Positions 40,270 to 48,858 of a DNA stretch of 64,000 nucleotides are shown piece after piece (position 1 is the stretch's first letter; every line of letters starts with the position of its first letter). The position numbers and the translations under genes are program-made. The notes below the pieces were generated by a model. The model ran no database searches. It saw nothing but the letters and a program-made list of their open reading frames with translations, and was not told the origin of the DNA. The stretch is from positions 8,612-72,611 of the forward strand of contig CAUDQR010000012.1 of assembly GCA_958451615.1 (NCBI GenBank), written 5' to 3'. The stretch comes from an uncultured Collinsella sp. GTDB taxonomy: Bacteria; Actinomycetota; Coriobacteriia; Coriobacteriales; Coriobacteriaceae.

Positions 40270-41970
40270 TTATTCGCCGGTAGGCGGTTGTGGTGCAGAC
40301 GAAGACGGGGTCGAGCCCTCGCCACCATCTTGACGCGGCTTGCGGGAACGACGACGGCGACGGCGCTTCTGGCCCTGGTCGGCCGAACCCTCGCCACCAC
40401 GATCTTCGCGCGACTCGCGTTCGTCGCGAGCAGTGCCGCGCGCGGCCTTGGCAGCCGCCCCTCCGCCATCTCCAGGGCGACGACGTGTGACCTTGACCTC
40501 GCCATCCGAGACCTGATCGGCCACGGAGGGCACCGAGGGCTTTTGCTGCGTGCCCGAGGAATGGCGGCGACGCGGACGCGGGGCGCGCTCGTCATCGTTG
40601 CGCTGCTTGCCACCCTTGTCGGCAGGCGTATCGGAACCCGAACCACCCTTGGGGGCGGCACCGACTTCGCGAGCGGCTGCGGCGCGGAAGGCGTCCTCGC
40701 GCTCCTCGCTCGACAAATGGCGGCGGCGACGGCGCGTGGGATTCATGCCACCGCCGCGGTTTTGCTGCTGGGACTGCTGAGCCTCGCGCTCGCGGGAGGA
40801 GTTCTTGCCTGCGGGAGCGGCCTCGCCGGCATCGCCCGCACCCGAGCGCTTGCGGCGGCGACGTCCACCGGCAGCCTCCTCAGCCTCGGGTGCCTCGGCC
40901 TTGCCACGACCCTTACCGCGGCCACGGCCCTCGCCCTGGCTCTGACCGGCACGGGTATCGGCGTCCGCATCGCGACGACGGCGCTTGGGCATCGATGTAC
41001 CGGCCAGACGGTCGGCGCTCGACAGGCCATCGCCCACGTCGACGCCGTTCTCGCGGTCGAGCTCCATAAGCGCCAGGCGCATCTCGGGCGACTCGATACG
41101 CTCGAGCACATCGCGCGTCACACAGTCGGGGCGGCAGTTGCAGCCCTGCTCGGCGGCCTTCTTTTTGCAGCCCTCAGAGCAGGTCATGTCGGCCAGGTTG
41201 ACCTTAAAGACTTTGCCGTTCTCCAGGCGCAACACCAGCTGTTCACGCGGGGTGTCATATTCTTGGATGCGCGCCTTGCCAAGCGGCGTATCGATCAGCG
41301 TCTTCTTTTTGGGCGCGCGGCTCTTAAAGTCCTTGTACGCCTCGAACTCGTAGCGCAGGCAGCACATCAGGCGGCCGCAGACGCCGCTGATCTTGGACGA
41401 GTTGAGCGGCAGGTCCTGCTCTTTTGCCATGCGGATCGAAACCGGCTCAAACTGTCCGCCAAAGCGCGTGCAGCAGAGCTCCTGGCCGCACTGAGCATAG
41501 CCGCCCACCAGGCGGGTCTCGTCGCGCACGCCGATCTGGCGCATGTCGACGCGAATGTGCAGCGTCGAGGACAGGTCCTTGACGAGCTGACGGAAATCGA
41601 CGCGTTCCTCGGCAGCAAAGTAGAACACGGCCTTCTCGCCGCCAAACAGGTACTCGACGCCGACCGGCTTCATCTCGAGGTCGAGCTCCTTGACCAGGCG
41701 GCGGAAGTCGACCATGGCCTCGTCACCCTGGATAGCCAGGTCGTCGGCAAGCTGCAGGTCGATGTCGCTCGCTACGCGCAACACGGGCTTGAGCGGCTGA
41801 CCGATTTCGTCGAGCGGCACCTCGAAGGGATCGGCCGTGACCAGGCCGATCTCGGTTCCGCGCTCGGTAGAACAAATGGCATAATCGGCCTCAAGGATAT
41901 CCAGATCCTGTGGGTCGAACCACAGGTCGCGCGAGGCGTAGGTAAACTTAACGGGTACGACTAACGGCAT
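40270..41970 (-). CDS. ricT: RicT/YaaT-type PSP1 domain protein with long basic C-terminal extension
   Basis: A 566-residue protein whose first 300 residues match the PSP1/RicT family, an Fe-S-linked factor of the RNase Y specificity complex in Bacillus. Marks are YALCSTERGTEIG-like YAICSTERGTEIGLV, VGVEYLFGGEKAVFYFAAEERVDFRQLVKDL, the Cys-rich YAQCGQELCCTRFGGQFEPVSIRMAKEQDLPLNSSKISGVCGRLMCCLRYE and CSEGCKKKAAEQGCNC. After about residue 310 the protein is a low-complexity Arg/Gly/Lys/Glu extension that could bind RNA. Family length is usually about 275-300. It follows holB with a 10-base overlap and belongs to the tmk-holB-ricT run. Confidence 0.9.
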   Translation of the reverse strand: MPLVVPVKFTYASRDLWFDPQDLDILEADYAICSTERGTEIGLVTADPFEVPLDEIGQPLKPVLRVASDIDLQLADDLAIQGDEAMVDFRRLVKELDLEMKPVGVEYLFGGEKAVFYFAAEERVDFRQLVKDLSSTLHIRVDMRQIGVRDETRLVGGYAQCGQELCCTRFGGQFEPVSIRMAKEQDLPLNSSKISGVCGRLMCCLRYEFEAYKDFKSRAPKKKTLIDTPLGKARIQEYDTPREQLVLRLENGKVFKVNLADMTCSEGCKKKAAEQGCNCRPDCVTRDVLERIESPEMRLALMELDRENGVDVGDGLSSADRLAGTSMPKRRRRDADADTRAGQSQGEGRGRGKGRGKAEAPEAEEAAGGRRRRKRSGAGDAGEAAPAGKNSSREREAQQSQQQNRGGGMNPTRRRRRHLSSEEREDAFRAAAAREVGAAPKGGSGSDTPADKGGKQRNDDERAPRPRRRHSSGTQQKPSVPSVADQVSDGEVKVTRRRPGDGGGAAAKAARGTARDERESREDRGGEGSADQGQKRRRRRRSRKPRQDGGEGSTPSSSAPQPPTGE

Positions 41971-43088
41971 TTCAGTGCCTTCCTGATATCGAACAGCATG
42001 ACCTCGATGGCCAGCTGGGGAGTAACGTTTCTGGCGATGTTGCGCTCGGCGGTTGCGACCGCCTCGAGCGCCTGGGTGGCACCCGCAACATTCGTCGCCG
42101 CGGCAAGCCGCCCGATCGTGTCGCGCACGTCCTCGTTCACAACGTCTGCCGCCTCATCCTGAAGCGTCAGCAGCACGTCGCGCATGAGCGTCCGCGCGCT
42201 CGCCAGCGCTTCCATGATACCCGAACGCTCGCGCGCGTTGAGTTCGCGCTTGTTGCGGTCCTCAAGCTGCTTCAATGCTCCACGCGAAAGGTAGTCGGCA
42301 TTTTGCTCGAGCACCTTTTCCTGCGTGGACTTGACCTCGGCGAGCGGCGCCTTGACGGCGACGATGAGCGACTTGGCGCGACTGAGCACATCGGCCTCGT
42401 CGGCAGCGATGAGCGAATCGATGGCGCGGACCATCTGGCGGCGGGCGTCCTGGCGCTCGGCGCTCTTAAGGAACTCGATGCCGCGCGTGGGGCTTCCCGC
42501 CACGGCAACGGCCATGCGACAACGCACGATATCCTGACCGGTGGCGCGGCTCACGGCTTGCGCGGCGGCGACGGGCGACACCAGCCGAAACGGTACGCAC
42601 TGGCAGCGGCTCACAATGGTGGGCAGCATCACGTCGGCCGAGGTGCCCAGCAGGATGAACATGACACCCTCGGGCGGCTCCTCGAGCGTTTTGAGTAGCG
42701 CGTTGGCGGTGTTGGCGCGCAGCTGCTCGGCACGGTCGATGATGTAGGCCTTTGCCTTGGCGCGGATGGGCGCCAGGGGCACGTCGTCGAGCAGCCCGCG
42801 GGTCTGCGCGATGAGGTAGCCCGTAGCACTTTCGGGCGTGTAATAGTGCACGTCGGGATGCGTATGGCGCGCAACGCGCACGCAGCTGTCGCACGAGCCG
42901 CAGCCGTCCTGCTCGCACAGGAATGCCTGGGCAAGCGCCCATGCGGCGTCGAGCTTACCGGCGCCGGGCGCGCCCAAAAACAGGTAGGCGTGCGATGCGC
43001 GGCCGCTTGCGATGGCGTTGGTCAAAAAGTCGCGCACGCGCTCTTGGGTGTCGAGCTTGGCCAGCAGGCTTGCCTGAGCGGGGGCCAT
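41961..43088 (-). CDS. holB: DNA polymerase III delta' subunit
   Basis: A 375-residue clamp-loader subunit. It has the AAA start LDTQERVRDFLTNAIASGRASHAYLFLGAPGAGKLDAAWALAQAFLC with a P-loop lacking the usual Thr/Ser after GK (GAPGAGKL), the zinc Cys group CEQDGCGSCDSCVR and the ANALLKTLEEPPEGVMFIL block with the sensor-1-type SRCQCVPFR after it. The ATG at 43088 directly follows the tmk stop; the outer in-frame start would lie within tmk. It overlaps ricT by 10 bases. The order tmk-holB-ricT is the common Gram-positive arrangement. Confidence 0.92.
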   Translation of the reverse strand: MAPAQASLLAKLDTQERVRDFLTNAIASGRASHAYLFLGAPGAGKLDAAWALAQAFLCEQDGCGSCDSCVRVARHTHPDVHYYTPESATGYLIAQTRGLLDDVPLAPIRAKAKAYIIDRAEQLRANTANALLKTLEEPPEGVMFILLGTSADVMLPTIVSRCQCVPFRLVSPVAAAQAVSRATGQDIVRCRMAVAVAGSPTRGIEFLKSAERQDARRQMVRAIDSLIAADEADVLSRAKSLIVAVKAPLAEVKSTQEKVLEQNADYLSRGALKQLEDRNKRELNARERSGIMEALASARTLMRDVLLTLQDEAADVVNEDVRDTIGRLAAATNVAGATQALEAVATAERNIARNVTPQLAIEVMLFDIRKALKCR

Positions 43089-43089
43089 G

Positions 43090-43773
43090 TTACTCAGCCT
43101 CCTTGGCAAGCGCGGCGGCGACGGCATCTTGCGGAATGTCGAGACCGTACGCGCGAACCTGTTCGACCGTCTTCTCGAAGACTTCCTCGATGGTCGCGGT
43201 GGCGTCGATGAGCTTTACGCGGTCTGGCTCCTCGGCAGCAATGGCACAAAATCCCTGGTAGACGCGCTCCTGGAAGGCCATGCCCTTGGCCTCCATGCGA
43301 TCGGCCGCACCGCGGGCCGCCATGCGCAGCGCCGCCTGCTCGGGCGTGACGTGATAGACGAGCGTGAGCGCCGGATGCGTACCGGCGACAGCCAGGTTGT
43401 TGGCATCGCGTACCATCTGACGGTCGAGGCCATCGGCAAACGCCTGATAGCAGGTCGTGGAATCGTAGAAACGGTCGCACAGGACCACCTTGCCGGCAGC
43501 GAGGGCGGGCGTGATGACCTCGTGCACCAGCTGGGCGCGTGCGGCCTCGTAGAGCAGCAGCTCGCAGGTGTCGCCCATCGCCGTATTGGCGGGGTCGAGC
43601 AGCAGGGCGCGGATCTTTTCGCTGATGGCGGTGCCGCCCGGCTCGCGCAGAGTTACGACCTGATAGCCAGCGAGGTCGAGCGCGTGGGCAAGCAGGCGCG
43701 CCTGCGTGGACTTGCCGGCGCCGTCGACGCCCTCGAGCGTGATAAAGCTATGTTGAGCGGGCTCAAAAGCCAT
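43090..43773 (-). CDS. tmk: Thymidylate kinase
   Basis: Phosphorylates dTMP to dTDP. The 227-residue product has the P-loop LEGVDGAGKSTQARLLAHAL, the TLREPGGT motif and the CDRFYDSTTCYQAFADGLD motif, all of which are normal for the family, plus a C-terminal extension of about 15 residues. The ATG at 43773 is preceded by a AGGAAGGGG site. It is the first gene of the minus-strand tmk-holB-ricT run. The intergenic region upstream holds the first of two 60-nt palindromic repeats. Confidence 0.95.
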   Translation of the reverse strand: MAFEPAQHSFITLEGVDGAGKSTQARLLAHALDLAGYQVVTLREPGGTAISEKIRALLLDPANTAMGDTCELLLYEAARAQLVHEVITPALAAGKVVLCDRFYDSTTCYQAFADGLDRQMVRDANNLAVAGTHPALTLVYHVTPEQAALRMAARGAADRMEAKGMAFQERVYQGFCAIAAEEPDRVKLIDATATIEEVFEKTVEQVRAYGLDIPQDAVAAALAKEAE

Positions 43774-43880
43774 GGGCGCAGCCCCTTCCTACAAGGCGCG
43801 TAAATGCGAGTTATAGCAACCAAGCCATGATACCCCAGTGCTCGGCGCGTCCCAAACCCCACCTAGCCAATGGCTACTCA

Positions 43881-43940
43881 GGCAGCAGTTAGGGACGTTC
43901 CTAAACTGCCGGCCGAAAAGGAATGTCCCCAACTGCCGGC
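43881..43940. repeat. 60-nt palindromic repeat, copy 1
   Basis: Its arms pair GCAGTTAGGGACGTTCC with GGAATGTCCCCAACTGCC (nearly perfect) around AAACTGCCGGCCGAAAA. Copy 2 at 45001-45060 is identical at 54 of 60 positions and in the same orientation. The two copies lie on either side of the zinc-ribbon protein gene. Confidence 0.9.
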
Positions 43941-43999
43941 TTTTTGGGGTGCTGGGTATAATCGTCGTATTGCATTGAAATGTGGCGAAAGGAGTGGCA

Positions 44000-44983
44000 A
44001 TGTCTCGGTATTGCGCCTCGTGCGGCAAGCTTCTTGAAGATAATGCCAAGTTCTGCACCTCGTGCGGTGCACCCGTTGAGCAAACAGCCGCGAGCGATAG
44101 CCAGCCCGCTTTTGAGCAGACCGGCTCCCTTGATACGCCGCAAGCCAAGGCGGACGACCCCCTCGCCTATAGCCCCGACCCCGCCGCAAGGACCGAAGCC
44201 GTCGAGACCACGCAGCGCATACCCGTCGCGAGCGGCTCGCCCCAACAGCAGCCGGCTCCCGCATACGCGCCCGCTTCGCCACAGACCCCCGCTCCCAAAA
44301 AGAGCGGCACCGGGCCGCTTATCGCCGTTATCGTTGTGCTGGTGGCGATCATCATCGCCCTGGTCATCTTCTTTGCGATCAGACCGTTCGACAACGCCGC
44401 CACGCAGACGACTGCCGAGGTAGCTAAGCTGCACCATGACGTCGACGACGATGACCTAAAGCCTCTCGGCAATCCCAACAGCCTGTACGACGATGATGAC
44501 GATGACGACGAGGATGGCGGCGAAGCAACGCTCTCCGAGCAGAACCTCTACCGTCGCCTGAGCGAATACTACGACTTGCTCGAAGATCTCGACAGCCAGG
44601 TCCGTGGCTGCGCGCAGAACTTCAACGGCAACTATCTGGAAGAGGATCGAACCACCCGTCAAAATCTCGCCGACGTCGCCGAGCGCACGGAGGACACCAT
44701 CGAGCAGTATTACGACATCGTCGAGGACCTGGACGTCCCGACGAGCTCCAAGAACTACAGCTCCTGGAAGGATATCATCGCCCTGTACGACGACCTGGAT
44801 CACCGCATTGACGCAATCTGTGATGCCTGGGAGATCAGCCTGAAATACGCCAAGCCTGCGGACCACAAGAATGAGATCGTGGCGCCGCTGTCGCGCGACA
44901 ACGTGGCGGGCACCAATGACAATAAGTACCGCCTAGACTTTGAGGAGCGCTATCCCGGCGCTAAGCCTGTCGAGGTGAACTAG
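44000..44983 (+). CDS. Zinc-ribbon, single-pass membrane protein
   Basis: A 327-residue protein. The N-terminus MSRYCASCGKLLEDNAKFCT followed by SCGAP is a four-Cys zinc ribbon (Cys5, 8, 19, 22). A Pro/Ala/Gln-rich linker follows, then one hydrophobic segment (about 104-128, IAVIVVLVAIIIALVIFFAI), and an acidic, helical extracytoplasmic domain of about 195 residues (EQNLYRRLSEYYDLLEDLDSQ...). The ATG at 44000 has an ideal AAAGGAG site. Function unknown; this layout is common in Actinobacteria and Firmicutes. It stands alone and is bracketed by two copies of a 60-nt palindromic repeat. Confidence 0.8.
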   Translation: MSRYCASCGKLLEDNAKFCTSCGAPVEQTAASDSQPAFEQTGSLDTPQAKADDPLAYSPDPAARTEAVETTQRIPVASGSPQQQPAPAYAPASPQTPAPKKSGTGPLIAVIVVLVAIIIALVIFFAIRPFDNAATQTTAEVAKLHHDVDDDDLKPLGNPNSLYDDDDDDDEDGGEATLSEQNLYRRLSEYYDLLEDLDSQVRGCAQNFNGNYLEEDRTTRQNLADVAERTEDTIEQYYDIVEDLDVPTSSKNYSSWKDIIALYDDLDHRIDAICDAWEISLKYAKPADHKNEIVAPLSRDNVAGTNDNKYRLDFEERYPGAKPVEVN

Positions 44984-45000
44984 CGCTTTGTCGTTCCCGA

Positions 45001-45060
45001 GCCGGCAGTTAGGGACGTTCCTAAACTGCCGGCAGAAAAGGAACGTCCCTAACTGCCGGT
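45001..45060. repeat. 60-nt palindromic repeat, copy 2
   Basis: GGCAGTTAGGGACGTTCC pairs perfectly over 18 bp with GGAACGTCCCTAACTGCC. It matches copy 1 at 43881-43940 at 54 of 60 positions. It lies directly between the zinc-ribbon gene and the terminator at 45062-45104. Confidence 0.9.
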
Positions 45061-45061
45061 C

Positions 45062-45104
45062 AAAAAAACGAGCGAGGATCGCGGGGTCCTCGCTCGTTTT
45101 TTTG
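45062..45104. terminator. Bidirectional terminator between the zinc-ribbon gene and topA
   Basis: Stem ACGAGCGAGGA (45068-45078) / TCCTCGCTCGT (45087-45097), flanked by A7 and T7, serving the plus-strand gene ending at 44983 and minus-strand topA ending at 45126. Confidence 0.9.
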
Positions 45105-45125
45105 GGCAATGTTTCGACTGCGCCG

Positions 45126-47702
45126 TTACTTGTCGGCGGCTGCTTTCTTGGCAGTCGACTTCTTCGCGGTCGTCTTCTTGGCGGCAGTGGCTTTCTTAGC
45201 CGTCGTCTTCTTCGCCGTGCTCGCCTTGGTTGTGGTCTTGCGGCCGCGGGCGGGTTTCTTCTCCTTGGTCGGGCAGTCCATGTTCACGCAGATGCGCCAC
45301 GGACCGCGCGCCGTGTTGACCACCACGATGGGGGCGCCGCACTCGGGGCAGGTCTCGCCCGTCGCCTCGAGCTTGCCGCGCGCCGGAAGCGGATAGCTCA
45401 CGCCGCAGTCATCGTAGTTGGTGCAACGGATAAAGCGCTTGCCGCTCTTTTCGCTCTTGTGCGCGATCAGGTCGCCATGGCGTCCTGCCTCGGCGCACAC
45501 CTTGCACTCGCCCACCTTAAGGTCGGGCTCGTAGTTGGTGGGGCACGTGGGGTTCACGCAAATCTCGAAGGCCTTCTGGCGGAACGGCTGGCACTTGATG
45601 CGCGGCGCACCGCACTCGGGGCACACGGCCGCCTCGCCCTCGAGCGGGCTTACCTTGACGCCACTCGGCACCGGATAGGTCACATCGCAGTCGGGCCAGC
45701 CCATGCAGCCAATGAAGCTGCCGCGGGTCTTGGCGCTCGTCTTCATAACCAGGTCCTTGCCGCACTTGGGGCAGGTACCCACGCGCGCATCGGCCGTGAC
45801 GGCGTCGCTGATGGCGTCGCCCAGTTCCTGCGTATGTTTGAGCAGCTCGTCGAGCACGCCGGCCAGCAGCGCGCGCGAGTGCGTCACGACATGCTCTTCG
45901 GTGTCCTCGCCGCGCTCCACGCGGGTCATGTCGCCGTCGAGCTCGCTGGTCATATCGGGGCTCGTGATGCGCGGGGCAAACTGCGACAGTGCATCGATAA
46001 TGGCAATACCCAGCTGGCTCGGCTCCACGGGATCGTTTTTGAGGTAGCGCACGGCGTACAGGCGCTCGATGATGCTCGCGCGCGTGGACTTGGTGCCCAG
46101 GCCGCGCTTCTCCATCTCCTGCACGAGCTTGCCCTGGCTGTAGCGCGCGGGCGGCTCGGTCTGCTTGGCCTCGAGCTTAATGTCGAACACGTCGACCGTA
46201 TCACCCTGCTCCAGCGGCGGCATCTGCTCGTCGCGTTTAAGGCCGTACGGATAGGCCTCGCGGAAGCCCGGGGTCACGAGCACGTCGCCCGAGGCCACAA
46301 ACGGCTCGCCGTTCACATCAAGCTCGAGCTTGGTGTTCTCGATGGTCGCGGGCCCCATGAGCGTTGCCAGGAAGCGGCGGGCGATGAGGTCGTAGAGCTT
46401 GCGCTGGCCGCCGTCGAGCGTGGACGGATCGCCCTCGCCCGTGGGATAGATAGGCGGGTGGTCGGTAGTCTCGACCTTGCCGCGCGTGGGCTTCATGGGA
46501 CCGGCGAGCACCTTTTTGCACACGGGCGCCAGCGCCGGGTTGATCTTTGCCAGGTCGCTCACCACGGCGCCCAGATCGAGCGTCGCAGGGTACACGGTGT
46601 TGTCGACACGCGGGTAGCTGATGAGACCCGCCATGTAGAGGGACTCGGCGATGCGCATGGTACGCGCAGGCGAGATGCCCTCGGCCGCGGCGGCTGCCTG
46701 CAGCGAGGTGGTCGCAAACGGCGTGGGCGGCTGCTGCTTGCGCGAGCGCTTGGTCACCGCGGCGACGGTTGCCGTCGCGACGCCGTCGACATGGCTGTAC
46801 GCCGTCTCGGCAGCATCTTTATCGGTAAAACGCGCCGTCTTGTGCGCGATCTTAAAGCGGTCGTCCTCGGCAGCACCCTGCGCGGCGCCCATGCCACGAA
46901 TCTGCCAATAGTCCTCGGGCACAAACGCCATGCGCTCGCGCTCGCGCTCGACCACCAGGGCAAGCGTCGGTGTCTGCACGCGGCCGGCGGAGCGCACATT
47001 GACAAAGCCGCCGAACTTGGCGAGCGTCAGGTAGCGCGTCAGCACCGCACCCCAAATGAGGTCGATGTGCTGACGGCTCTCGCCGGCGTCGGCCAGGTTC
47101 TGGTCGAGCGAGACAAGGTTATCGAAGGCCTGCGTGATCTCGGCCTTGGTAAACGAAGAATACTGGGCGCGGGCGACCGGCAAGTCCGGCGCGACCTCGC
47201 GCACCTTGTTGAGGGCGTCCGAACCGATCAGCTCACCCTCGCGATCGAAGTCCGTGGCGATGATGACGCTGTCGGACTTCTTGGCAAGGTTCTTGAGCGA
47301 GCGGATGAGCTCTTTCTCGGCCGGCAGCTTAATGACGGGCGCCCAGGTGAGATAGGGCAGGCTCTCGAGCTTCCAGCCCTTGATGGAAATGCCATCGGCA
47401 AGGAACGGCTTGCGCTTGGTGTCGTAGGGCGGACGAGCCAGGCCATCGGGCATGTCGGCCGGCAGCATCTCGCCGTCCTCAGTAACCGAATACCAGCCCA
47501 GCTTTTTATCGAACAGCACGCTGTCGCAAAAATCAGGCGCAAGGATGTGACCGGCAAGGCCGATCGTCACGCACTCCTCGCCCTTCCACTCAAAACGGTA
47601 GATGGCGGTGTTGTACACCTTGTCCTTTTTGGGTTTGCCCGTGGACAGACGCTCGGCGATCTGACGCGCGGCGTCGTTTTTCTCGGCGATGATGAGCTTC
47701 AA
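45126..47702 (-). CDS. topA: DNA topoisomerase I (type IA)
   Basis: Relaxes negative supercoils by single-strand passage. The 858-residue protein has a TOPRIM domain (LIIAEKNDAARQIAE ... ATDFDREGELIG), the active-site Tyr in LISYPRVDNTVYP, the FVNVRSAGRVQTPTLALVVERE block, and after about residue 590 several zinc-ribbon repeats (CPKCGKDLVMK; CPECGAPRIKCQPF; CKVCAEAGRHGDLI; CPECGAPIVVVN). The last 45 residues are a Lys/Ala/Thr-rich tail (KKTTAKKATAAKKTTAKKS), as in the basic tails of actinobacterial topoisomerases. It uses the variant GEL/ISYPRVD style of archaeal-type topA. It follows hypB at 54 bases on the same strand. Confidence 0.93.
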   Translation of the reverse strand: MKLIIAEKNDAARQIAERLSTGKPKKDKVYNTAIYRFEWKGEECVTIGLAGHILAPDFCDSVLFDKKLGWYSVTEDGEMLPADMPDGLARPPYDTKRKPFLADGISIKGWKLESLPYLTWAPVIKLPAEKELIRSLKNLAKKSDSVIIATDFDREGELIGSDALNKVREVAPDLPVARAQYSSFTKAEITQAFDNLVSLDQNLADAGESRQHIDLIWGAVLTRYLTLAKFGGFVNVRSAGRVQTPTLALVVERERERMAFVPEDYWQIRGMGAAQGAAEDDRFKIAHKTARFTDKDAAETAYSHVDGVATATVAAVTKRSRKQQPPTPFATTSLQAAAAAEGISPARTMRIAESLYMAGLISYPRVDNTVYPATLDLGAVVSDLAKINPALAPVCKKVLAGPMKPTRGKVETTDHPPIYPTGEGDPSTLDGGQRKLYDLIARRFLATLMGPATIENTKLELDVNGEPFVASGDVLVTPGFREAYPYGLKRDEQMPPLEQGDTVDVFDIKLEAKQTEPPARYSQGKLVQEMEKRGLGTKSTRASIIERLYAVRYLKNDPVEPSQLGIAIIDALSQFAPRITSPDMTSELDGDMTRVERGEDTEEHVVTHSRALLAGVLDELLKHTQELGDAISDAVTADARVGTCPKCGKDLVMKTSAKTRGSFIGCMGWPDCDVTYPVPSGVKVSPLEGEAAVCPECGAPRIKCQPFRQKAFEICVNPTCPTNYEPDLKVGECKVCAEAGRHGDLIAHKSEKSGKRFIRCTNYDDCGVSYPLPARGKLEATGETCPECGAPIVVVNTARGPWRICVNMDCPTKEKKPARGRKTTTKASTAKKTTAKKATAAKKTTAKKSTAKKAAADK

Positions 47703-47756
47703 AAGAGGCTCCTATCTCGTGTCTCTGCGGCTACGCCCGCCCGTGTGGCGGCCGAT

Positions 47757-48440
47757 TTACGCCCTTGCTTGCTCGATCTGCCCGATGAGCCAATCGCACC
47801 AGGCATCCATGCCCTCGCCCTTGCGCGCGCTCACGGCAAACCGCGGCGCCTGCGGATTGAGGTCATCGAGTGTCTTAGTATACCTATCCATGTCAAAATC
47901 GAAAGCCGGAGCCACGTCGACCTTGTTGAGCAGCTGCGCGCCGGCGTGTTGGAAGATGCCCGGGTACTTGATGGGCTTGTCGTCGCCCTCGGGCACCGAG
48001 AGAATCATGATGGACAGGTTCTCGCCCAGGTCAAAGTCGACCGGGCAGACCAGGTTGCCCACGTTTTCGATAAAGATGACGTCGATGTTCTCCAGACCCA
48101 CAGCCTGGTCGAAGGCGTCGACGGCCTCCATGATCATGTTGCCCTCGAGGTGGCACAGGCCGCCCGTGTTGATCTGGATGGCGGGCATGCCGGCTTCCTT
48201 CATGGTGATGGCGTCGACATCCGAGGCGATATCGCCCTCGATGACGGCACAGCGCAGGCCGGCTTTGTCACGCAGGCGCTCGTTGGTGCCCAGAATCGTG
48301 GTGGTCTTACCCGAGCCGGGGCTCGACAGCACGTTGATCACGTAGGTGTTCGTCTGCTCAAATCGCTGACGCAGCTGATCTGCCAGGCGCTCGTTGCGCG
48401 ACAGAATCGGCGATGCAATATCAATCGTTTTCTCGGCCAT
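47757..48440 (-). CDS. hypB: Hydrogenase nickel incorporation GTPase HypB
   Basis: Nickel-delivery GTPase for NiFe hydrogenase maturation. The 227-residue product has the P-loop SSPGSGKTTTILGT, the switch/metal segment IEGDIASDVDA, INTGGLCHLEGNMI with the conserved Cys-His metal site, and FIENVGNLVCPVDFDLGE. It lacks the N-terminal His-rich stretch that some HypB proteins carry. The ATG at 48440 has an AAGGAGCG site. It lies 55 bases after hypA on the same strand. The hydrogenase itself is not in the window. Confidence 0.95.
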   Translation of the reverse strand: MAEKTIDIASPILSRNERLADQLRQRFEQTNTYVINVLSSPGSGKTTTILGTNERLRDKAGLRCAVIEGDIASDVDAITMKEAGMPAIQINTGGLCHLEGNMIMEAVDAFDQAVGLENIDVIFIENVGNLVCPVDFDLGENLSIMILSVPEGDDKPIKYPGIFQHAGAQLLNKVDVAPAFDFDMDRYTKTLDDLNPQAPRFAVSARKGEGMDAWCDWLIGQIEQARA

Positions 48441-48495
48441 ACTTAACGCTCCTTACTTTGGCCCCTTTATACCCCATCGCTAGATGGCTAGCGGG

Positions 48496-48852
48496 CTAAT
48501 CGTCGGGGGTTTCGATTTCGATACTTGCGATATCGAGCTCGCGGCCGTGCAGTAGGCGCACGTTGGCACCACCACACTGGGGACAGCGACAGTGGAAGCG
48601 ATCGTGGTCGAAAACCTCGCCGCAGTCCAGACACTCGCTTTGTGGATGGACCTCCTCCACGGCAAGCTCGCAGCCTCGCGTGAGCGGGTCCTCGTCGCGA
48701 AATGTCTCCCACGCAAAGTCGAGCGCCTCGCGCACGACCTCGGTCATATCCCCGATACGCAGCGTTACCAAAACGGCGCGCGAGGCCCCCGCCCCACGCG
48801 CCGCGCGAATCACTGTATCGAGTATGCCGTTGACAATGCCAACCTCGTGCAT
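48496..48852 (-). CDS. hypA: Hydrogenase maturation nickel metallochaperone HypA
   Basis: Nickel-binding partner of HypB. The 118-residue product starts MHEVGIVNGILDTV, where Met1-His2-Glu3 form the nickel site, and has the zinc-binding Cys residues in ECLDCGEVFDHDRFHCRCPQCGG. The length is typical. It lies 6 bases downstream of tatC and 55 bases upstream of hypB on the same strand, so tatA-tatC-hypA-hypB probably form one transcript; many NiFe hydrogenases are exported by Tat, which makes this grouping sensible. Confidence 0.94.
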   Translation of the reverse strand: MHEVGIVNGILDTVIRAARGAGASRAVLVTLRIGDMTEVVREALDFAWETFRDEDPLTRGCELAVEEVHPQSECLDCGEVFDHDRFHCRCPQCGGANVRLLHGRELDIASIEIETPDD

Positions 48853-48858
48853 ACCGAT

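Noticed and set aside
44988..48446. A plus-strand open frame of 1152 codons opposite topA and hypB
   Set aside because: It is the antisense shadow of well-recognised genes in GC-rich DNA; its translation is rich in Arg, His, Gly and Leu with no family resemblance.
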